A stretch of DNA of 26,626 bases from a virus. Positions 4,837 to 9,804 of the stretch are shown one piece after another. The stretch is from positions 1 through 26,626 of IMG/VR virus record IMGVR_UViG_3300025282_000201; one strand, given 5' to 3'. The translations under genes were made by a program, and so were the position numbers. The notes beneath the pieces were generated by a model. The model was not told the DNA's origin, did not search any database, and saw only the letters and a program-made list of their open reading frames with translations. Positions within the stretch are counted from its first letter, which is position 1; each line of letters begins with the position of its first letter.

Positions 4837-4947
4837 TTACATGTTGTTTAGTAGTACCAGTGCCCCTATGGCAGATGTGATCAGTATCATACTGGTCCAG
4901 ACAAACATGATAGCTACTTCTTTGATGATCCAGATAACGTTACGCAT
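4837..4947 (-). CDS. Single-helix membrane miniprotein, 36 aa (paralogue B)
   Basis: Paralogue of 3578-3688 (24/36 identical), with the same length, the same IKE/IMFV motif before the helix and the same TSMILI-SA-GALVL core. AAAGGG precedes the ATG at 4947 and overlaps the end of the second 34-aa gene, so the two are a tight pair behind promoter 5081-5109. The protein is predicted to span the membrane once (about residues 11-33). The duplication argues for a dosage- or partner-specific role, but none can be named. Confidence 0.75.
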   Translation of the reverse strand: MRNVIWIIKEVAIMFVWTSMILITSAIGALVLLNNM

Positions 4948-4951
4948 TGTC

Positions 4952-5056
4952 TTATCCCTTTGCTTGACGAACCATTGCACTCCAACGTGCAACACTGATG
5001 TGAGTCGGACGAACTGTACTGTACTTGATGTAGAGTTTAACTTGTGCGAGTGTCAT
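4952..5056 (-). CDS. 34-aa basic microprotein, copy 2
   Basis: Second copy of the microprotein at 2747-2851, identical in length. The N-terminal MTLAQV, the VRP and HISVARW segments and the C-terminal AMVRQAKG are unchanged; residues 7-14 differ. AAGGAA precedes the ATG at 5056, as in copy 1, and it is again the first gene after a class 1 promoter. Here the next gene is a membrane miniprotein rather than the 84-aa protein found after copy 1, so the module heads are conserved while their followers differ. Confidence 0.75.
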   Translation of the reverse strand: MTLAQVKLYIKYSTVRPTHISVARWSAMVRQAKG

Positions 5057-5080
5057 TGTTTCTTTCCTTGTTATGCCCTT

Positions 5081-5109
5081 AGTATATACTAGTTATCGGC
5101 GTTTGTCAA
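5081..5109 (-). promoter_or_regulatory. Module-head sigma70-type promoter (class 1)
   Basis: Minus strand TTGACA (5104-5109), 17 bp, TATACT (5081-5086), with GCCGATAACTAGT in the spacer. It drives 4952-5056 and 4837-4947. Confidence 0.85.
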
Positions 5110-5121
5110 TAGGGTAGGCCA

Positions 5122-5230
5122 CTTATTATTAAAGATTACCGAGATAGTTATAAGTCGTTGCTGTGTAAGGAGTTACGTCGCCGGGGCCGGGGCGCCGTCG
5201 CCCTAAGTCCTTTGGTAGTATAGGGTTATG
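5122..5230. repeat. Intergenic element R4
   Basis: A degenerate leader (AAAGATTACCGAGATAG), TAAGTCGTT at 5151, TAAGGAGTTA at 5166, a strongly GC-rich core (CGCCGGGGCCGGGGC) and a variant TAAGTCCTT at 5204, again 53 bp from the first. The stop codon of the 5226-5333 gene lies in its right end. Confidence 0.85.
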
Positions 5231-5333
5231 ACCAGATGTCTCTGTCTTCCCGTGTTGCCTTCCATATGCCGCGCCATACCATAACCACAAGCACTACCCA
5301 CACAACCATAAAGGAAATAAAGTTCCAATCCAT
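5226..5333 (-). CDS. Single-helix membrane miniprotein, 35 aa
   Basis: One hydrophobic helix at the N-terminus (FISFMVVWVVLVVMVW) is followed by a charged tail (KATREDRDIWS), suggesting N-out/C-in topology. Its ATG at 5333 lies 7 nt after the stop of the upstream gene, and the SD is weak. Tight packing and a membrane-type composition support it as a gene. Its sequence is not close to the 3578/4837 pair. Confidence 0.6.
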   Translation of the reverse strand: MDWNFISFMVVWVVLVVMVWRGIWKATREDRDIWS

Positions 5334-5340
5334 TTTAATT

Positions 5341-5496
5341 TTAATATCCTAAGAAGTTAAGTATCTCATAACCATAGTACTCCTCCCTATCGCCACGCTC
5401 TTGCGTGAACTCATAGAAGGGGGCATCGTGTGCCTCTAGTTCAAGTCGTGCTTCCTGTCGTGATACAATCGCTTCACATGCTTCGTGATAATCCAT
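5341..5496 (-). CDS. Small acidic hypothetical protein, 51 aa
   Basis: An acidic, probably helical protein (EACEAIVSRQEARLELEAHD, then a Tyr-rich C-terminus). GGAGG lies 5 nt before the ATG at 5496; another ATG nine nt upstream would destroy that spacing. It is the first gene behind promoter 5544-5572 and forms a pair with the 35-aa membrane miniprotein. No family recognised. Confidence 0.7.
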   Translation of the reverse strand: MDYHEACEAIVSRQEARLELEAHDAPFYEFTQERGDREEYYGYEILNFLGY

Positions 5497-5543
5497 ATCA
5501 ACCTCCATTCTCTACGAGTGTTAGTGTTGTTTGTCATTCTCTT

Positions 5544-5572
5544 ATTTTAGCAAAATTGCGATTGGTTGTCAA
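5544..5572 (-). promoter_or_regulatory. Sigma70-type promoter inside the end of a gene
   Basis: Minus strand TTGACA (5567-5572), 17 bp, TAAAAT (5544-5549). The whole promoter lies in the last codons of the 5547-5744 gene, whose TAA stop forms the first half of the -10 box. It drives 5341-5496 and 5226-5333. Confidence 0.8.
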
Positions 5573-5744
5573 TAGCTCTTTTTTTCATAATCTCTTGAGC
5601 TTTCGATTCGCAACCGCCGTCATTATGCCAGCGAGTACCTTCAATAACCTTACCATCAAACTTTGCAACAAAGTGCCGAAAGTGTACCTTTACTACTTCG
5701 ATACCAAATACGTTTCCGCCATTGTTGAATGTGATTTTAGTCAT
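5547..5744 (-). CDS. Hypothetical protein, 65 aa
   Basis: A basic, beta-rich-looking protein (MTKITFNNGGNVFGIEVV, then HFRHFVAKFDGKVIEGTRWH) with a helical basic tail. It could be another small barrel, but no family is recognised. AAAGGAAATGAG precedes the ATG at 5744. A longer reading from 5780 would start at or before the predicted transcription start and is rejected. Its 3' end contains the next promoter. Confidence 0.7.
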   Translation of the reverse strand: MTKITFNNGGNVFGIEVVKVHFRHFVAKFDGKVIEGTRWHNDGGCESKAQEIMKKRAIDNQSQFC

Positions 5745-5786
5745 CTCATTTCCTTTCGTGTTATCATTGTTTCTTATCATGCTCTT

Positions 5787-5815
5787 AGTATATACTATAT
5801 ATCGTCATTTGTCAA
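5787..5815 (-). promoter_or_regulatory. Module-head sigma70-type promoter (class 1)
   Basis: Minus strand TTGACA (5810-5815), 17 bp, TATACT (5787-5792), with GACGATATATAGT in the spacer. The sequence after the -10 (AAGAGCATGA) resembles that of the other class 1 promoters. Confidence 0.85.
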
Positions 5816-5828
5816 TAGCTATGGCCAC

Positions 5829-5945
5829 TAATTCCCAGAGATTCCCAAAGATTTCCAAAGTAGTTGTAAGTCGTTACTGTATAAGGAGTTACGTCGCCGG
5901 GGCCGGGCCGCGCTCGTCGTAAGTCGTTTGATAGTAAGGGTTTAT
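5829..5945. repeat. Intergenic element R5
   Basis: TAAGTCGTTA at 5867, TAAGGAGTTA at 5882, a GC-rich core, TAAGTCGTT at 5920 and TAAGGGTTTA at 5935. The last dyad provides the TAA stop (5942-5944) of the 153-aa gene. The leader holds short tandem copies related to AGATTCCCAAAG. Confidence 0.9.
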
Positions 5946-6403
5946 GGCACAACCACACATCGGTTTCTTTTTCCCCCTGTTTTTTTATATTGAGGAAGAA
6001 GCTTGGTAAAGAAATTACTTACACTTCTTGTTTTTATATTATATTGATTATCTAAAGTTTTTTTCAACCAAGCGAATGGAACTCGGGTTGATCGCGGGTT
6101 TAATGCTCTATACTCTGAGAACAGTTTAAGAAGTAAAGTCTTTTTTTGTTCTTCTGTTACATAATTTGGTCGAATATTATCTATACGTTCTTCGGGTTCT
6201 ATAAGGTTAAACATTTCTTTAACGTTTTCTAATTCTTTATATTGTTCTAGCTTAATTTGATTTTCTTTAAGCCTATTGTTAATAGCGTTGGCATTATTGT
6301 GTAGCTTAACTATTTCTTGCTGTATTACTTTTGCTTGATTGTTTAATTGTTGTTGAGCATTCTTTAAGTTGACAAAGTCTTGTAGGTCTTTTGCTGAGTA
6401 CAT
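5942..6403 (-). CDS. Coiled-coil hypothetical protein, 153 aa
   Basis: Residues about 5-70 are Gln/Asn/Lys-rich with heptad-like spacing (AQQQLNNQAKVIQQEIVKL) and probably form a coiled coil. Residues about 80-150 look like a compact basic helical domain (TLLLKLFSEYRALNPRST, then SVSNFFTKLLPQYKK). This layout would suit a DNA- or host-protein-binding oligomer, but no family is recognised. GGAG precedes the ATG at 6403, which lies 1 nt after the upstream stop. Last gene of the module driven by promoter 6821-6848. Confidence 0.75.
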   Translation of the reverse strand: MYSAKDLQDFVNLKNAQQQLNNQAKVIQQEIVKLHNNANAINNRLKENQIKLEQYKELENVKEMFNLIEPEERIDNIRPNYVTEEQKKTLLLKLFSEYRALNPRSTRVPFAWLKKTLDNQYNIKTRSVSNFFTKLLPQYKKTGGKRNRCVVVP

Positions 6404-6404
6404 T

Positions 6405-6656
6405 TTAATTTCTCCAGTGTGGATCGTCGTGTACGGATAGAATCATGTCTTTTGTAAACTCATCATGTAATCTATCGAGAGCTTCATCTAGTTCGTTCTC
6501 ATTGTGACATATGACAGATAGCCCATCATTCACACTATCACACCTATGCCATACCTCAACAATCCTATTGCCTACCTCAATCTCAATATCATGGGCTTGT
6601 GCCCACTTGATTGTATTAGGGTGTACTCTTTTCTTTGCATCAAAATTAAAGTCCAT
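6405..6656 (-). CDS. Acidic hypothetical protein, 83 aa
   Basis: A soluble acidic protein beginning MDFNFDAKKRVHPNTIKW, with a central GNRIVEVWHR strand-like segment and an acidic helical C-terminal half (NENELDEALDRLHDEF). AAAGGA lies before the ATG at 6656. It is the middle gene of a three-gene run and nearly abuts both neighbours. No function can be assigned. Confidence 0.7.
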   Translation of the reverse strand: MDFNFDAKKRVHPNTIKWAQAHDIEIEVGNRIVEVWHRCDSVNDGLSVICHNENELDEALDRLHDEFTKDMILSVHDDPHWRN

Positions 6657-6667
6657 TGTAGTTTCCT

Positions 6668-6781
6668 TTACTGGGTGATAAGGCTAGTGAGAACTGCGGA
6701 AGCAATCAGTACAATGCTTGCGGGAATGAAGATTGAAACCAGAAGATATACGCCGTACAAAACTCTGCTAAGATTAATCAT
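6668..6781 (-). CDS. Single-helix membrane miniprotein, 37 aa
   Basis: The product is almost entirely hydrophobic (VLYGVYLLVSIFIPAS, then VLIASAVL) with a short tail. AAAGGAG precedes the ATG at 6781 and the module-head promoter lies just upstream. The SIVLIASAVLTSLI part resembles the SMILIASAVGALVL core of the 3578 miniprotein, so it may be a distant member of that family. It is first in an operon with 6405-6656 and 5942-6403. Confidence 0.65.
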   Translation of the reverse strand: MINLSRVLYGVYLLVSIFIPASIVLIASAVLTSLITQ

Positions 6782-6820
6782 GGCAACTCCTTTTGTGTGA
6801 TTGTTGTTTGTCATGCTCTC

Positions 6821-6848
6821 ATTATATACTATTATCGTCTCATTGCAA
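6821..6848 (-). promoter_or_regulatory. Module-head promoter (class 1), weaker -35
   Basis: Minus strand TTGCAA (6843-6848), 16 bp, TATAAT (6821-6826), with GACGATAATAGT in the spacer. It drives 6668-6781, 6405-6656 and 5942-6403. Confidence 0.75.
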
Positions 6849-6859
6849 TAGCAGTATGA

Positions 6860-6970
6860 AATAATTCTGAAAGAATAACAGAATAGCCATAACTCTATAC
6901 ACTGTAAGGAGTTACGTCGCCGGGGCCGGGGCTCGGTCGCCCTAAGTCCTTTGGTGGGTATAGCTTAGGG
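6860..6970. repeat. Intergenic element R6 (degenerate)
   Basis: It has the AATAATTCTGAAAG leader, a degraded first dyad (TAACTCTAT at 6890), an intact TAAGGAGTTA at 6905, a GC-rich core and TAAGTCCTT at 6943. The 15- and 53-bp offsets are kept although the outer dyads have drifted. Confidence 0.8.
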
Positions 6971-6978
6971 TGAGCGAA

Positions 6979-7032
6979 CCGTTTTGAGCTGCCGAGGCAG
7001 CAAGTTGGGCCGTTTTGAGCTGTCGAGGCAGC
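6979..7032. repeat. Two 23-bp direct repeats, each with an inner inverted repeat
   Basis: Copies at 6979-7001 and 7010-7032 differ at one base and are 31 bp apart start to start. Each begins CCGTTTTGAGCTG and contains an inverted repeat (GCTGCC-GA-GGCAGC in the first, AGCTG/CAGCT in the second). The spacing of about three helical turns suits paired protein-binding sites. Confidence 0.65.
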
Positions 7033-7171
7033 TACAGATCGCATATATAGGGTGGGGTTTTCTAATTCAAGTGAATTCTCGTATAAAATAGGAAAAAAGC
7101 CGAGGTGGTTCAAACAAACTAAAACCCATCAAACCAAATGTCCACTTTTATCCTAAAGATAGTGATAACAC

Positions 7172-7468
7172 TCACCACCCCTTCTTCGGTTGCTCTAAGT
7201 CCCTATCTTTTCTATAGTCCACGACCAATTCTTCCCCCTCTTCAATTTCCCTAAGAGTCACTAAATATTTAAAATTTCCCAGAGTAAGAGATCGACAGTT
7301 GGGTTTGCCCGAATGGTTATAAGAACAGTTCGGCACTAGATTAAGCCACTCAAAAGCGCCGCTTGTCTTTTTATGGGTCTCGAAAAGAACTTTGTTTTCG
7401 GGTATAATTTCCGTCGCAAAGATACCCTTTCCATGTACCTCACTATCTTTGAACTCACACCAGCTCAT
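7172..7468 (-). CDS. Minimal SET-domain protein (candidate lysine methyltransferase), 98 aa
   Basis: The SET hallmarks are in order: HGKGIFA (residues 12-18, cofactor-binding N-motif), NHSGKPN (51-57) and GEELVVDY (78-85, with the catalytic-type Tyr). The family transfers methyl groups from S-adenosylmethionine to lysine in proteins. At 98 residues it is close to the minimum for the fold and lacks an obvious post-SET cysteine cluster. GGAGG precedes the ATG at 7468, which overlaps the upstream HTH stop by 4 bp. The substrate is unknown; a host or phage protein is inference. Confidence 0.85.
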   Translation of the reverse strand: MSWCEFKDSEVHGKGIFATEIIPENKVLFETHKKTSGAFEWLNLVPNCSYNHSGKPNCRSLTLGNFKYLVTLREIEEGEELVVDYRKDRDLEQPKKGW

Positions 7469-7662
7469 TTTTCCTCCAGTTCGCATCTGCCTCGTCCGCT
7501 TTTTTTAACAATACCAAGACGTTGTCTAAGCTTACGTACAGCATCTAATGAAATAGTGCGTTGATTACGCAAGCTTAATTCTTTAGCTAAATCTTTATCT
7601 TTAATATGATGAGCATTTTCCCTAATAAATCGCTTATCTTCAGTAGTCCATTTATTATTCAT
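7465..7662 (-). CDS. Small HTH DNA-binding protein, 65 aa
   Basis: The segment EDKRFIRENAHHIKDKDLA followed by RTISLDAVRKLRQRLG reads as a Myb/SANT-like or resolvase-type HTH used by phage terminase-like and regulatory proteins. The C-terminal tail is basic (KKSGRGR). It resembles the N-terminal HTH of the 8646-9443 product. No clear Shine-Dalgarno is seen before the ATG at 7662. Position at the divergent boundary and coupling to the SET gene (4-bp overlap) suggest a regulator of either arm. Confidence 0.7.
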   Translation of the reverse strand: MNNKWTTEDKRFIRENAHHIKDKDLAKELSLRNQRTISLDAVRKLRQRLGIVKKSGRGRCELEEK

Positions 7663-7686
7663 TTACAAGAGAGCCTATTTTGTGTA

Positions 7687-7715
7687 TTAATAAAGTGGTC
7701 ATTTGCATATATAAT
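7687..7715 (+). promoter_or_regulatory. Candidate plus-strand promoter for the right arm
   Basis: TTAATA (7687-7692), 17 bp, TATAAT (7710-7715) lies 25 bp before the first right-arm ATG. The -35 is weak. The -10 is embedded in an AT-rich stretch, so a phage-specific promoter is also possible. Confidence 0.5.
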
Positions 7716-7739
7716 ATTATAGTCAAGGAGATCATAAGA

Positions 7740-7916
7740 ATGAAAAAAATTATTCAAGCTACAGAACCCATAGCCATTGCTGCTAGCGGTTTAGACGAGG
7801 CCGTAATGACTCAAGCAAGTATTTCCACCGAAAAAGATATCATAGACCTTTTAGGAGAACAAAATGAGATTAAAGATAGTATCGGAAGGGACGGGAGATA
7901 CAACGAAAGTAGTTGA
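7740..7916 (+). CDS. Hypothetical protein, 58 aa
   Basis: A small acidic protein beginning MKKIIQATEPIAIAASGLDE; no family recognised. CAAGGAG lies 9 nt before the ATG at 7740, so this start is preferred over the in-frame extension to 7680. It is the first gene of the plus-strand arm, and its last 53 bp overlap the next gene. Confidence 0.65.
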   Translation: MKKIIQATEPIAIAASGLDEAVMTQASISTEKDIIDLLGEQNEIKDSIGRDGRYNESS

Positions 7917-8127
7917 TGCAGATACCGGAGAAGAGGTAGAAAATATTATAGGCCTCGAATTGAGCATGGACGCTTTTAATGTAGAAGCAGCTATTTTAGT
8001 TAGTGACCCCCATTTAAATATTGAAAATTTAGAAGCACGGGAGATTAGACAAGGTGATTCCGCAGGGTATGACGGAAGAACAGGTGATCCAGATAATAAA
8101 CAACATAGCGAATCGATTAGCAAATAA
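7864..8127 (+). CDS. Hypothetical protein, 87 aa
   Basis: The N-terminal half (MRLKIVSEGTGDTTKVVDAD, then IIGLELSMDAF) looks like a small beta domain; the C-terminal tail is polar and likely disordered. AGGAG precedes the ATG at 7864, which supports a real gene despite 53- and 74-bp overlaps with its neighbours. Function unknown; early position in the right arm suggests a regulatory or structural accessory role. Confidence 0.65.
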   Translation: MRLKIVSEGTGDTTKVVDADTGEEVENIIGLELSMDAFNVEAAILVSDPHLNIENLEAREIRQGDSAGYDGRTGDPDNKQHSESISK

Positions 8128-8677
8128 ATTTAAGTTTGGTTATCATGCATTAGAAGATATGAAACAACAGGCACGCTTATTTGCTTGGGAAGGTATTGAA
8201 AATTACGATGGCATCAGACCTCTAGAAAACTTTCTTTGGACACATGTTAGAAACCGTCTTTATAACTTTAAGAGAAATAACTTTGGAAGGCCGGATAAGC
8301 CTTGCGATTCCTGTCCATATTTCGATATAGCTTTTGAAAACGATAAAGGATATGGATGTAGGGCATATGATAATCATGAAGAATGTGATTTGTATATGGG
8401 ATGGTTAAAAAGAAACACTGCAAAACGCAATATCATGAACACTGCACAACTAGACCTAGATATCAAACAGTCCGATGCTATAGAGGATATGATAGATAAA
8501 AAACAAATTTTTAACCTAGTTGATAAATCTATTCCAGTACAATATAGAGAAGATTGGATTAGGCTGGTAAATAATCTCAAATTAGCAAAGGTTAAACGCG
8601 ATATACTTATTGAAGTTATCATACAAATATTCAAGGAGAATAACATTGACGAAGAAGCGTGGAAAACTGTCGATTGA
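8054..8677 (+). CDS. T4 gp55-like late sigma factor candidate, 207 aa
   Basis: Residues about 20-75 match sigma region 2: ALEDMKQQARLFAWEGIENY, then PLENFLWTHVRNRLYNFKR. Region 2 binds RNA polymerase and the promoter -10. A Cys4 cluster follows (C84, C87, C102, C111), probably zinc-binding. The rest is helical, and there is no region 4, as in T4 gp55. The likely role is directing host RNA polymerase to phage late promoters. GTG at 8054 is chosen because GGGAG lies 10 nt upstream; an ATG five codons later is the alternative. Overlaps 74 bp with the preceding gene. Confidence 0.75.
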   Translation: MIPQGMTEEQVIQIINNIANRLANKFKFGYHALEDMKQQARLFAWEGIENYDGIRPLENFLWTHVRNRLYNFKRNNFGRPDKPCDSCPYFDIAFENDKGYGCRAYDNHEECDLYMGWLKRNTAKRNIMNTAQLDLDIKQSDAIEDMIDKKQIFNLVDKSIPVQYREDWIRLVNNLKLAKVKRDILIEVIIQIFKENNIDEEAWKTVD

Positions 8678-9443
8678 CGAAATGAACTTTATTCGGCAAA
8701 ATTGTTTCAATATTTCCATAGAAGAAATTGCTGAAACTTTAAATAGGACTAAAACGCCGGTACAAAAGTTTATCGACAAAGAAAATCTCAAAATGCGCAA
8801 TATGAGTGACGATGAACATCTTCTTGTAGGGCTAAGAGACCGCTATTATTATAAGGAACTTAAAAAACAGTTCGGAGATCCCGAATTAATTTTTTTCGAA
8901 CACCAGTGGATTGACTACTTTAAACAATTCTCTGAGGACGTTACTCATACAGAGGAAATGGAAATACTAGAGGTTATTAGAACAGAGGTGCTTATCAATA
9001 GAGGCATGGAAGACCGCCAAGAAGTTTTAAGAAACATCGCTAGATTAAATAAACTTATTGAAGACGAAATGGATAAACCGCCAGCAACGCGCGACACGCA
9101 AGCGCTAGCTTCATTCCAAACTCAACTAGGCGCGGCTATATCATCTAAGTCCGCGTACATTAATGAGCACGAAAAGTTGTTAACAAAAAAAGAGCGGCTT
9201 TTGAAAGATCTTAAAGGTACAAGGGAACAGAGGAAAAGAAATGCCGATGATGCGAAGACGAATTTTACTTCGTGGTTGCGTCAGTTAGACAGTAAGGAAT
9301 TTAGACAGCAAGAAGGATTTGATATGGAAGTTCATCGGGTAGCGGCTGAAAAGGCAATGGATAAGCTTGCTCAGTATCACGAATATGAAGACGGCACTGT
9401 CGATCAGCCAATGTTAAATTCAGACACCTTTATTGAGGAGTAA
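8646..9443 (+). CDS. HTH/coiled-coil protein, candidate small terminase, 265 aa
   Basis: The N-terminus has an HTH-like segment (LSIDEMNFIRQN, then IEEIAETLNRTKTPVQKFID). A long helical middle (about residues 110-205) contains oligomerisation-type repeats, and the C-terminus is acidic. This order, DNA-binding domain then coiled coil, and the position before the packaging genes fit a small terminase subunit, but metabolic genes intervene and no signature proves it. The TTG at 8646 is preferred: AAGGAG lies 7 nt upstream. The longer reading from 8610 lacks this. It overlaps the sigma gene by 32 bp. Confidence 0.6.
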   Translation: MTKKRGKLSIDEMNFIRQNCFNISIEEIAETLNRTKTPVQKFIDKENLKMRNMSDDEHLLVGLRDRYYYKELKKQFGDPELIFFEHQWIDYFKQFSEDVTHTEEMEILEVIRTEVLINRGMEDRQEVLRNIARLNKLIEDEMDKPPATRDTQALASFQTQLGAAISSKSAYINEHEKLLTKKERLLKDLKGTREQRKRNADDAKTNFTSWLRQLDSKEFRQQEGFDMEVHRVAAEKAMDKLAQYHEYEDGTVDQPMLNSDTFIEE

Positions 9444-9444
9444 T

Positions 9445-9804
9445 ATGACATCTAAAACTCAGGAAGAAGTTCAGGAATGGATAGTTCAATGGTTAGTAGA
9501 TGTTGCAGAAGTGTCAAGGGAGTCTATTGAACTTGATAAGCCGTTTGCAGACTATCGCTTAGACTCGTTAACGGCGGTTGAGTTTAGTGGCGATATCGAA
9601 GAGTGGTTAGATATTACGGTAACAGCAACGGTTCTTTGGAATCATCCGACATTGCGCCATATGACTATATATCTAGCAGAACGTTCTAGTGGTCAAACAG
9701 AAGTCAAAAAGCTTTTTGAGCCTACTACAGGAGCTGTGGAGGCGATTTTGGCAGGTGTTGAAAACGTGAGCGATGAAGAAGCTAAAAAATTATTGGAGGA
9801 ATAG
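9445..9804 (+). CDS. Acyl carrier protein, PKS type, 119 aa
   Basis: The four-helix carrier fold is clear: EEVQEWIVQWLVDV, then FADYRLDSLTAVEFSGDIEE with the phosphopantetheine-attachment Ser41 in a DSL motif, then NHPTLRHMTIYLAE. It resembles the carrier domains of type I polyketide synthases, including cyanobacterial ones, more than fatty-acid AcpP. The C-terminal tail (NVSDEEAKKLLEE) resembles PKS C-terminal docking peptides, so it may plug into a host synthase; that is inference. GAGGAG precedes the ATG at 9445. First of a three-gene cassette with a methyltransferase and GDP-mannose dehydratase. Confidence 0.85.
   Translation: MTSKTQEEVQEWIVQWLVDVAEVSRESIELDKPFADYRLDSLTAVEFSGDIEEWLDITVTATVLWNHPTLRHMTIYLAERSSGQTEVKKLFEPTTGAVEAILAGVENVSDEEAKKLLEE

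Larger units (their letters stand above)
6782..7171. other. 390-bp gene-poor region
   Basis: This stretch holds the class 1 promoter 6821-6848, element R6 (6860-6970) and a pair of 23-bp direct repeats (6979-7032). From 7033 to 7171 I see only AT-rich sequence with a short AATTCA-AG-TGAATT inverted repeat near 7063 and a small AGTG-N4-CACT hairpin just beyond the SET gene stop. No credible gene is present. Confidence 0.5.

Noticed and set aside
963-6970. Intergenic elements as simple intrinsic terminators
   Set aside because: The GC-rich cores do not form a long perfect hairpin and are not followed by T-runs in either direction.
6895-7113. A 72-codon minus-strand ORF across element R6 and the twin repeats
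   Set aside because: It runs through non-coding repeats, has no RBS and has a mixed, non-protein-like composition.
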